In this document: positions 37,163 to 43,074 of the stretch, one piece after another | Layout of the letters: every line of letters begins with the position of its first letter | How positions within the stretch are numbered: the stretch's first letter is position 1 | Assembly (NCBI GenBank): GCA_023390395.1 | Contig: JAEWCY010000043.1 | Location: 1 to 43,074, forward strand | Length of the DNA: 43,074 nucleotides | Direction: 5' to 3' | Origin: Pseudomonadota bacterium | Lineage (GTDB): Bacteria > Desulfobacterota > Desulfovibrionia > Desulfovibrionales > Desulfovibrionaceae | The notes under the pieces: generated by a model | Database searches by the model: none | What the model was told of the DNA's origin: nothing | Seen by the model: only the letters and a program-made list of their open reading frames with translations | Made by a program: the position numbers and the translations under genes

Positions 37163-37903
37163 TTAGAGAATCTGCTCCAAAAACTTCTGCGTCCGCGGAT
37201 GCTTGGGGCTGGCGAAAAATTCCGCCGGCGTGGCCACCTCGAGGATCTGCCCCTCGTCCATGAAGACGATGCGGTCCGCCACTTCCCTGGCGAAGCCCAT
37301 CTCGTGGGTGACGCACACCATGGTCATGCCCTCGCGCGCCAGGCGCACCATGACGTCGAGCACCTCGCCGATCATCTCCGGGTCGAGCGCCGAGGTCGGC
37401 TCGTCGAAAAGCATGATCTTGGGGTTCATGGCCAGGGCCCGGGCGATGGCCACGCGCTGTTGCTGGCCGCCCGAGAGCTTGGCCGGGAACACGTCGGCCT
37501 TCTCCAGGATGCCGACCTTGTCCAGGAGCTTGCGGGCCATGGCGTCGGCGTCGGCCTTGGCCATGCCCTTGAGCTTGATGGGGGCCAGCGTCACGTTTTG
37601 CAGCACGGTCTTGTGCGGGAAGAGGTTGAAGCTCTGGAAGACCATGCCCACTTCCATGCGCACCTTGTTGATGTCCACGGTCGCGTCGTCGAGGTCGAAG
37701 CCGTCCACCACGATCTTGCCCCGGCTGATGTCCTCCAGGCGGTTGATCGTGCGCAGGAGCGTGGACTTGCCCGAGCCGCTCGGCCCGATGATGACCACCT
37801 TCTCCCCGGCGGCAACGTCCAGGCTGACGTTCGTCAGGGCCGCCACCTGGTCGAAGTACTTGCTGACGTCCGTGATGCGGATGATGGGATTATCGTTTGA
37901 CAT
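37163..37903 (-). CDS. Polar amino-acid ABC transporter, ATP-binding protein
   Basis: A 246-residue ABC ATPase of the GlnQ/HisP class. Walker A is GPSGSGKST, the Q-loop is VFQSFNLFPHKTV, the signature is LSGGQQQRVAIARAL, Walker B is IMLFDEPTSALDPE and the switch histidine is in CVTHEMGFA. The Phe-Asn-Leu-Phe-Pro-His Q-loop and THEMGFA wording are typical of polar amino-acid importers. It overlaps the upstream permease gene by 14 bases and is the last gene of the operon. The amino acid carried is unknown. Confidence 0.94.
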   Translation of the reverse strand: MSNDNPIIRITDVSKYFDQVAALTNVSLDVAAGEKVVIIGPSGSGKSTLLRTINRLEDISRGKIVVDGFDLDDATVDINKVRMEVGMVFQSFNLFPHKTVLQNVTLAPIKLKGMAKADADAMARKLLDKVGILEKADVFPAKLSGGQQQRVAIARALAMNPKIMLFDEPTSALDPEMIGEVLDVMVRLAREGMTMVCVTHEMGFAREVADRIVFMDEGQILEVATPAEFFASPKHPRTQKFLEQIL

Positions 37904-38699
37904 GGTGGGACAACCGCTCCTCCATGATGCTGACCAGCTTGGACAGGATCAGGGTGATGATCAGGTAGATCACGGCGACCATGGTGAACGTCTCGAAATA
38001 CTGGAACGACTCCGAGGCGTACTCCCGGCCCCGGCGCAGCAGGTCGGCCACGCCCAGGATGGACACCAGGGAGGTGTCCTTCAAAAGCGCGATGAACTCG
38101 TTGCCGACCGGCGGCAGGATGGTGCGCCAGGCCTGGGGCAGGATGACGTGGTACATGGTCTGGGCCCGGTTGAACCCGAGGGACCTGGCCGCCTCGGTCT
38201 GACCCACCGGGATGGCGGTGATGCCGGCCCGGAACACCTCGCCCATGTAGGCCCCGTAGCACACGCTCATGGACAGGACGGCCGCGAGCAGGTCCGGCAC
38301 GTGCACGAACCGGCCCAGGGCGTAGTAGATGTAGAAGAGCTGCACGAGCAGGGGCACGCCGCGCACGATCTCCACGTAGGTGGAGGCGACGAGGTTCACG
38401 TACTTGTTGCGGGAAATGCGGCCGAGCCCGGTGATGAGTCCGAACACCAGGGCCAGGACGATGGAATAGACCGTGACCTGGAAGGTGACCAGGATGCCGT
38501 CGGGCACGAACTTGAAGATGCGCAGGTACGGGTCCGGCTTGAAATAGAGCAGGCAGGCCAGGACGATCAGGGCGCCGGCGAAGGACAGACGCCAGGCCGA
38601 GACCAGTCCCTTGTCGGACGGCTTGGGGATGGCTGCGCCGTCGCCGACGTCGATGACGACGTGGCCGGGATCAACGGGAGTCTTGCATTGCTTGGTCAT
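37890..38699 (-). CDS. Polar amino-acid ABC transporter, permease
   Basis: A 269-residue inner-membrane permease of the HisMQ class. After a hydrophilic N-terminal tail of about 35 residues come five to six helices. The EAA loop that contacts the ATPase is EAARSLGFNRAQTMYHVILP, and the conserved YVEIVRGVPLLVQLFYIYYA lies ahead of it. Only one permease gene is present, so it probably forms a homodimer. It sits between the binding-protein and ATPase genes, overlaps the latter by 14 bases, and is separated from the former by a strong hairpin. Confidence 0.93.
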   Translation of the reverse strand: MTKQCKTPVDPGHVVIDVGDGAAIPKPSDKGLVSAWRLSFAGALIVLACLLYFKPDPYLRIFKFVPDGILVTFQVTVYSIVLALVFGLITGLGRISRNKYVNLVASTYVEIVRGVPLLVQLFYIYYALGRFVHVPDLLAAVLSMSVCYGAYMGEVFRAGITAIPVGQTEAARSLGFNRAQTMYHVILPQAWRTILPPVGNEFIALLKDTSLVSILGVADLLRRGREYASESFQYFETFTMVAVIYLIITLILSKLVSIMEERLSHHVKR

Positions 38700-38720
38700 G
38701 AGGCGGTTCCACCAAACGAC

Positions 38721-38746
38721 GTCCGCCGGCTGCGGAGCCGGCGGAC
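38721..38746 (-). promoter_or_regulatory. Intercistronic hairpin between binding-protein and permease genes
   Basis: GTCCGCCGGCT (38721-38731) and AGCCGGCGGAC (38736-38746) form a perfect 11-base stem with a four-base loop in the 72-base gap. No T-run follows in the direction of transcription. Such hairpins often protect the upstream binding-protein message and lower permease expression, which fits the order here. Confidence 0.65.
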
Positions 38747-38771
38747 GGTGCGATGTCGAAATGACGCGGGG

Positions 38772-39512
38772 TTACTTGCCGCCGCCGATCCACTTGGCCA
38801 GCAGCTGCTTGTCGATGCCCTTTTCCTGGACGGCCTTGATGCCCTTGTTGATGAGCTCCAGGTCTTCCTTGTTTCCCTTCTGCAGGGCGATGCCGTAGTA
38901 CTCGTCGCCGGCCTCGATGATGCAGGCGATCTTGAGCGCGCCCTTGTACTTGTCGTTTTGCAGGGCGTACTGGGCGGCGACCGGGTCGTCGCAGACCACG
39001 CCGTCGATGCGGCCGTTGTACAGGTCCTCGAAGGCCAGACCGACTTCGTCGTAGGACTTGTCCTTGACGCCCTCGGCCTTCTTGACGGCGAAGTGGCCGG
39101 TGGTGCTGATCTGCGCGCCGAGGGTCTTGCCCTTCATGTCCTCGATGCACTTGGCCTCGGACTTGACCGGCACGACCAGGGCCTGGCGCACTTTGAAATA
39201 GGGGGTGGAGAACTCCATGGTGTTCTTGCGTTCGTCCGTGATGGACACCGAGGAGCAGATGGCGTTGTACTTGCCGGAGGCCAGGCCCGCGAAGATGCCG
39301 TCCCAGGCCACGGCCTTGAACTCGGGGGTGAAGCCCGCCTCCTTGCCGGCGGCCTTCATGTAGTCGATGGCGTAGCCGGTGATCTGCTTGTCGGCGTTGA
39401 CGAATTCCATCGGCGGCCAGGTGGCGTCCGTGGCGAAGACGATGGTCTTGGCCAGGGTGGGGGACGCCGTCATGGCGACGAGGGCCAGGGACAGGACGAG
39501 TTTTTTGACCAT
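38772..39512 (-). CDS. Polar amino-acid ABC transporter, periplasmic binding protein
   Basis: A 246-residue family 3 solute-binding protein. The signal peptide MVKKLVLSLALVAMTASPTLA is followed by the mature start KTIVFATDATWPPMEF. The middle has the family pattern GIFAGLASGKYNAICSSVSIT with the ligand-contact TDERKNTMEFSTPYF. The frame is open upstream to 39554, but the ATG at 39512 follows AAGGAG and opens the signal peptide. It is the first gene of the importer operon. Ligand-pocket residues do not let me name the amino acid. Confidence 0.93.
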   Translation of the reverse strand: MVKKLVLSLALVAMTASPTLAKTIVFATDATWPPMEFVNADKQITGYAIDYMKAAGKEAGFTPEFKAVAWDGIFAGLASGKYNAICSSVSITDERKNTMEFSTPYFKVRQALVVPVKSEAKCIEDMKGKTLGAQISTTGHFAVKKAEGVKDKSYDEVGLAFEDLYNGRIDGVVCDDPVAAQYALQNDKYKGALKIACIIEAGDEYYGIALQKGNKEDLELINKGIKAVQEKGIDKQLLAKWIGGGK

Positions 39513-39652
39513 GGAGGACTCCTTTGTGGGTGTGCCGGATACTGCTGGGGACATCCCCTTGCGCGCCCGCGAGCTTTCCCTGCACTTGTGGCCGAAACGT
39601 CACCAAAATTCAAGATCGCCGACCGGCAAAACCCGCAATCGCGACGATTTCC

Positions 39653-40780
39653 CTAGGCTTTGCCGCAATGCCAGTTTTGGCAAAACGCGGCCAGCGCTTC
39701 CAGGTTCTCCGCGAAATCCGCCCGCCCGAAACCGATGCGGAACCGGTCCGGCCACTCCTTGCCGTAGAGCCGTCCGGGCAAAAGCAAGAGCCCGGCCCTG
39801 TCGAGGGCGGCTTGGCAGAAGTCGTCCGCGTCGCCGCAGAGCAGCCCCGGGAAGGCGGTCAGCCCGCCGCGCGGCGGCACGAAATGGAACAGGTCCGAGC
39901 GGGCCAGGAAAAACGCCGTGAGCAGTTCGCGGTTCTTGGCCAGAAGCCCCCGCATGCGGCTGAGGATGGCCTCCCGGGCGGCCAGGGCGCACACGGCCAG
40001 ATATTCGGAAACGGCCGAGCCGCAGATGGACAGGTAGTCCTTCACCTGGGCCATGTGGGCCAGCAGCTCCCGGTCGCGGCAGGCCACCCAGCCCACGCGA
40101 AGCCCGGCCAGGCCGAAGGATTTGGACATGACGCCAAGCGACGCCGCCCGGTCGTCCAGATCGCAGGCCGCCGGCAGCCGGGACACGCCCTCGGCCTCGG
40201 AAAAACGGTAGACCTCGTCGGAAAAGACCCTGGCCCCGCGCTCCCGGGCCATGCCGATCATGGCCGCGAAGGTCTCGGGCGAGGGCATCCAGCCGGTGGG
40301 ATTGTGCGGATAATTGAGGACCAGCGCCCTGGCCCGGCCGCCGAGCAGGGCCCCGAGATCGCCCATGTCCGGGGCGAAGCCCCAGGCCGGGTCGCATCGC
40401 CAGGCGGACACGCGCGCCCCGAAGCCCGTGGCCACGTCCGACAGGGACTGGTAGCAGGGCGTGGGCGCGACGATCTCGTCGCCGGGCGCGAGAGTGGCCG
40501 CCATGAAGGTGTAGATGGCCTCCTCGGCCCCGACATGGACCAGCACGTCGTCCGGACCGATGGTGTCGTAGAGGCCGGCGATGGCCTGTCGCAGCTCCGG
40601 CGCGCCCCGGGAGTCGGTGTAGCCCAGGCGCAGCCGGGCGAGCCCGGCCTCGGCCCCGGGCACGAGGTCGAAAAGTTCGGCCACGGACAAGGTCTCTCCG
40701 TCCGAGGCGCACAAGAGCCGCGGCGCGGTGAACTCGTGCCGGGCGAAGAACCGTTCCAGGCGAAAAGGGGGCAGATGCAC
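39653..40780 (-). CDS. Class I/II PLP-dependent aminotransferase
   Basis: A 375-residue fold-type I aminotransferase. The PLP lysine is Lys220 in MSKSFGLAGLRVGW; other contacts are Asn156 in LNYPHNPTG, Asp188 in FSDEVY and Tyr191. The substrate-binding arginine is probably the one in RFRIGFGR near the end. No ATG fits; I chose the GTG at 40780, which has GGAAGG seven bases before it. It lies upstream of the amino-acid importer on the same strand with a 140-base gap, so it may act on the imported amino acid, but specificity is unknown. It is divergent from the DUF2905 gene by 60 bases. Confidence 0.9.
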   Translation of the reverse strand: MHLPPFRLERFFARHEFTAPRLLCASDGETLSVAELFDLVPGAEAGLARLRLGYTDSRGAPELRQAIAGLYDTIGPDDVLVHVGAEEAIYTFMAATLAPGDEIVAPTPCYQSLSDVATGFGARVSAWRCDPAWGFAPDMGDLGALLGGRARALVLNYPHNPTGWMPSPETFAAMIGMARERGARVFSDEVYRFSEAEGVSRLPAACDLDDRAASLGVMSKSFGLAGLRVGWVACRDRELLAHMAQVKDYLSICGSAVSEYLAVCALAAREAILSRMRGLLAKNRELLTAFFLARSDLFHFVPPRGGLTAFPGLLCGDADDFCQAALDRAGLLLLPGRLYGKEWPDRFRIGFGRADFAENLEALAAFCQNWHCGKA

Positions 40781-40840
40781 GGCGTTGCCTTCCGTTGACG
40801 TTACGGATACCAATGAGGACGAAAACAAGCGGACATACCG

Positions 40841-41083
40841 ATGAATCCTTCTCCCGGCAAGCTGCTTTTGCTTCTTGGGCTCGCACTGGCCTGCGTCGGC
40901 GCGCTCATGCTCCTGGCGGACCGGCCGGGATTTTTGCGCGACCTGTGGCAACGCCTGCCGCTGGGCCGCCTGCCCGGCGATCTGCACCTCGAACGAGAAG
41001 GTTTTTCCGTCTATTTTCCCTGGGTCACGTGCCTCGTGATCAGCATCGTCCTGTCGCTCCTGGCTTCCTTCTTTCGCAAGTGA
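40841..41083 (+). CDS. DUF2905-family membrane protein
   Basis: An 80-residue inner-membrane protein of the DUF2905 family. Two helices (about 7-25 and 60-77) flank the conserved hairpin segment GRLPGDLHLEREGFSVYFP, where GRLPGD and REGFSxYFP are the family hallmarks. No strong ribosome binding site is visible before the ATG. It stands alone between the divergent aminotransferase gene and the AI-2E-family transporter. Function of the family is unknown. Confidence 0.9.
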   Translation: MNPSPGKLLLLLGLALACVGALMLLADRPGFLRDLWQRLPLGRLPGDLHLEREGFSVYFPWVTCLVISIVLSLLASFFRK

Positions 41084-41148
41084 GCCCACGCATCCGTCAC
41101 CGTACCGACATTGTCGCCCCGGGCGATTTGTGCTAGCCCTGCCTCCCT

Positions 41149-42264
41149 ATGGCATGCGACATCACCCAGGTTTTGCGCACCAACAAGACGTTGGCCATCT
41201 GGGCCGCCTTTTTCGGGCTGGTCTGGCTGATCAATTATTACGGCTTGTTCGGACTGGTTTTCATCACCTACATCCTGTGCTTCCTCTTCAACGGCCCCAT
41301 CGAGGCCCTGGCCGCCAGGACCCGGTTGCCCCGCACCCTGTGGGCCGCCGTGGTCTACATCCTCTTCCTGGCCGTCGTGCTCTCGCTGCTCTCCTCGGTG
41401 CTGCCCAAGCTCGGGTCCGAATCCACGTCCTTCCTCAAGAAACTGCCCGACACCCTGGAAACCCTGCGCCGCCACCTCGACCAGTGGGCCTGGCTGGCCC
41501 CGGACATGGCCGCGCCCATCTCCAAGGTCAAGGACTACCTCACCCTGGAAGCCCTGGTCGGAGTCAAGACCGAGACGCTCTTCACCCTGGCCGTCAATTC
41601 CTTCAACCAGATCTCCACCTACGTCTCCACCTTCCTTCTGGGCACGCTCTTCAGCTTCCTCATCATGCTCGACTTCCCCAAGCTGCGGGCCAAGACCATC
41701 GCCCTGCGCGAGTCGCGGCTGCGCGACATCTACGACGTCACCGCGCGCAGCGTGGTGCGCTTCGCCATCGTCGTGGGCATGGGCTTCCGGGCCCAGATGA
41801 TGATCGCCGGCGTCAACACCGTGCTCACCGCCGTCGGCATGTACTTCCTCGGCATCGAGCCGGTCATGCTGCTGTCCACGGTGGTCTTTTTCTGCGGGCT
41901 CATCCCGGTGCTCGGCACCTTCATCTCCTCGGCCCCCATCGTGCTGGTGGCGGTCAACACCACCGGACCCAGCCACGCCCTGTGGGCCATCGTCATGATC
42001 ATCATCGTGCACACCATCGAAACCTACGTGCTCAACCCCCGCATCGTGGCCGCCATGTTCAAGATCAGCCCTCTGATCACGCTCATGATCCTCTACGTGG
42101 GGCACAAGCTCTTCGGCCTGTGGGGCATGGTGCTCGGCGTGCCGGTTTCGGTGTTCCTCTACCGCCACGTCATCATGGGCACGGACTTCCAACTGCCTTC
42201 ACTCGGCATCCGGAAAACAAACGACACGCCGCCGCCGGCAACCCCTGACGCAACAAAGGATTGA
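41149..42264 (+). CDS. AI-2E-family (UPF0118/PerM-like) transporter
   Basis: A 371-residue inner-membrane protein with about seven helices. The C-terminal family signature is clear: HTIETYVLNPRIVAAMF, then SPLITLMILYVGHKLFGLWG and MVLGVPV. Family members have been linked to autoinducer-2 export or cation/proton exchange, so the substrate here is open. No purine-rich ribosome binding site precedes the ATG. A possible TTGTCG (41111-41116) with TGCTAG 17 bases later would put the transcript start within a few bases of the ATG, a near-leaderless message. The next gene begins three bases after its stop. Confidence 0.9.
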   Translation: MACDITQVLRTNKTLAIWAAFFGLVWLINYYGLFGLVFITYILCFLFNGPIEALAARTRLPRTLWAAVVYILFLAVVLSLLSSVLPKLGSESTSFLKKLPDTLETLRRHLDQWAWLAPDMAAPISKVKDYLTLEALVGVKTETLFTLAVNSFNQISTYVSTFLLGTLFSFLIMLDFPKLRAKTIALRESRLRDIYDVTARSVVRFAIVVGMGFRAQMMIAGVNTVLTAVGMYFLGIEPVMLLSTVVFFCGLIPVLGTFISSAPIVLVAVNTTGPSHALWAIVMIIIVHTIETYVLNPRIVAAMFKISPLITLMILYVGHKLFGLWGMVLGVPVSVFLYRHVIMGTDFQLPSLGIRKTNDTPPPATPDATKD

Positions 42265-42267
42265 GGT

Positions 42268-42888
42268 TTGGGACGCGCAGTGCATATCGTCGCGGCCGCG
42301 CTGGCGGTCACGTGTCTCCTGGCCGTGCCCTCCACGGCGCACGCAGGCATGGAAGAAGGCGTCAAGGCCTACCGCGAAGGCGATTACGCCAAGGCCCTGG
42401 AGGAATTCCTGCCCTTGGCCGCCGGCGGCGACGCCACCGTGCAAAACCAGGTGGCGGCCATGTACTACACCGGGCAAGGCGCGCCCCAGGATTTCGCCAA
42501 GGCGGCGGAATGGTTCAAGCGCTCGGCCGTCGCCGGCAACCCCGACGGTCAGTACTGCCTGGGCAAGCTCTTCTACTACGGCCAGGGCGTGCCGCAAAAC
42601 TTCGTCGACGCCGCCAAACTGCTCACCGAAGCGGGACTGGCCGGCAAGGGCGGGGCGCAATACCTCCTGGCCACTCTCTACCTCTACGGCAAAGGCGTGT
42701 CCAAAAACACCGTCAAAGCCTACTTCTGGTCCATACTCGCCGTGGCCGCGCCCGACCTGCCGGCCGAAGACAAATCCGGCGCGACCTCGCTGCGCGACCA
42801 GATCGAAGGCATGCTCACCCCGCGACAGGTCGAATCCATCCAGACCATGGCCCACAACTGGTCGCCGCGCAAGAAGAAGGTGGGATGA
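42268..42888 (+). CDS. Secreted Sel1/TPR-repeat protein
   Basis: A 206-residue protein with an N-terminal signal peptide (HIVAAALAVTCLLAVPSTAHA) and at least three Sel1-like repeats between about 28 and 150: YREGDYAKALEEFLPLAAGG, then MYYTGQGAPQDFAKAAEWFKRS, then LFYYGQGVPQNFVDAAKLLTEA, then LYLYGKGVSKNTVKAY. Such alpha-solenoids mediate protein contacts, here in the periplasm. I accepted the TTG at 42268 because AAAGGA lies seven bases before it; a GTG at 42280 is the alternative. It follows the transporter gene by three bases, so the two are one unit. Confidence 0.87.
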   Translation: MGRAVHIVAAALAVTCLLAVPSTAHAGMEEGVKAYREGDYAKALEEFLPLAAGGDATVQNQVAAMYYTGQGAPQDFAKAAEWFKRSAVAGNPDGQYCLGKLFYYGQGVPQNFVDAAKLLTEAGLAGKGGAQYLLATLYLYGKGVSKNTVKAYFWSILAVAAPDLPAEDKSGATSLRDQIEGMLTPRQVESIQTMAHNWSPRKKKVG

Positions 42889-42919
42889 GGGGAAGAGAAG
42901 CGTTACGAAGAGGGAAGAT

Positions 42920-42955
42920 GCCTCCGGCGGCAAGGAGGGGGTGACCCCCTCCTTG
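42920..42955. repeat. Intergenic hairpin repeat, copy 3 (inverted)
   Basis: GCCTCCGGCGG at 42920-42930 is the reverse complement of the edge seen in copies 1 and 2. It is followed by a perfect 11-base stem, CAAGGAGGGGG (42931-42941) and CCCCCTCCTTG (42945-42955), with a three-base loop. It lies 31 bases after the Sel1-protein stop and probably also limits transcription. Confidence 0.7.
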
Positions 42956-43074
42956 ACCTCCCCGATGGGTGCGGGTGGGGAGGCGGTCGGGAATGGCGGG
43001 CGGCGGGGCGTCGGCAGTGGTGGTCGCGGAAATGGGCCGGGCGACGCAGGCCGCAAAGCCGGCCAGCACCGCCC
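42956..43074. other. Window end, no assignable gene
   Basis: The last 119 bases are GC-rich. A short plus-strand frame starting at the ATG at 42992 and a minus-strand frame with an Ala-rich stretch both run off the window. Neither has a convincing ribosome binding site or a recognisable motif, so I name no gene here. Confidence 0.3.

Noticed and set aside
42815..43069. Minus-strand 84-codon frame at the window end as a gene
   Set aside because: It runs through hairpin repeat copy 3 and into the Sel1-protein gene on the other strand, with no ribosome binding site or family motif.

Overview
The window is a GC-rich bacterial chromosome segment with densely packed genes. It resembles a sulfate-reducing deltaproteobacterium of the Desulfovibrionaceae, perhaps near Solidesulfovibrio or Desulfovibrio magneticus. 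This is inferred from gene content, codon use and the mix of families (GAK-type kinase/ATP-grasp genes, Bacillus-type iron-sulfur PurF, many sensor kinases); no 16S gene or database search was available. There is no prophage, integrase, insertion sequence or CRISPR array.

Layout. 48-8296 (+): argH, an overlapping sigma-54 activator, carB, purF and a small conserved gene. 8319-8904 (-): a MazF-type toxin with a ribbon-helix-helix antitoxin. 8981-12488 (+): an ArsR-family sensor with a Cys-Val-Cys motif, a MOT1-type molybdate/sulfate transporter, then a three-gene unit of CSCS-type permease, AhpD-like protein and redox-disulfide protein. 12576-16262: ftsY (-), then an ATC-hydrolase-like gene coupled to asnS (+). 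16335-21262 (-): a PocR-domain histidine kinase and an MgtA-type P-ATPase. 21427-27357: the most unusual block, described below. 27413-33542: a large hybrid histidine kinase, a glycosyltransferase and a receiver-histidine kinase. 33515-35415 (-): rfbD and rfbB. 35536-35611: tRNA-Val(CAC). 35671-42888: a small secreted coiled-coil protein, a PaaI thioesterase with trmL, a polar amino-acid ABC transporter, a class I aminotransferase, a DUF2905 protein, an AI-2E-family permease and a Sel1-repeat protein.

The block at 21427-25396 is a four-gene minus-strand operon: amphi-Trp protein, PhoU domain fused to an APH-type kinase, GAK-type ATP-grasp enzyme, and HprK-related kinase B. It matches the bioinformatically named but functionally uncharacterised GAK (GrAsp/Amphi-Trp/Kinase) system. 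It is divergent from a Nif11-like small protein and a Pit phosphate transporter. The shared 223-bp intergenic region holds two ATGAA elements 11 bp apart (Pho-box-like spacing) and a strong inverted repeat. I infer that this locus links phosphate status or transport to an unknown ATP-dependent ligation or phosphorylation reaction.

Other structure: a GC-rich hairpin repeat with a GCCGCCGGAGGC-type edge occurs in three intergenic regions (about 12.5, 37.1 and 42.9 kb). Several clear intrinsic terminators are present, and strong palindromes lie in front of the toxin-antitoxin, MOT1 and permease genes.
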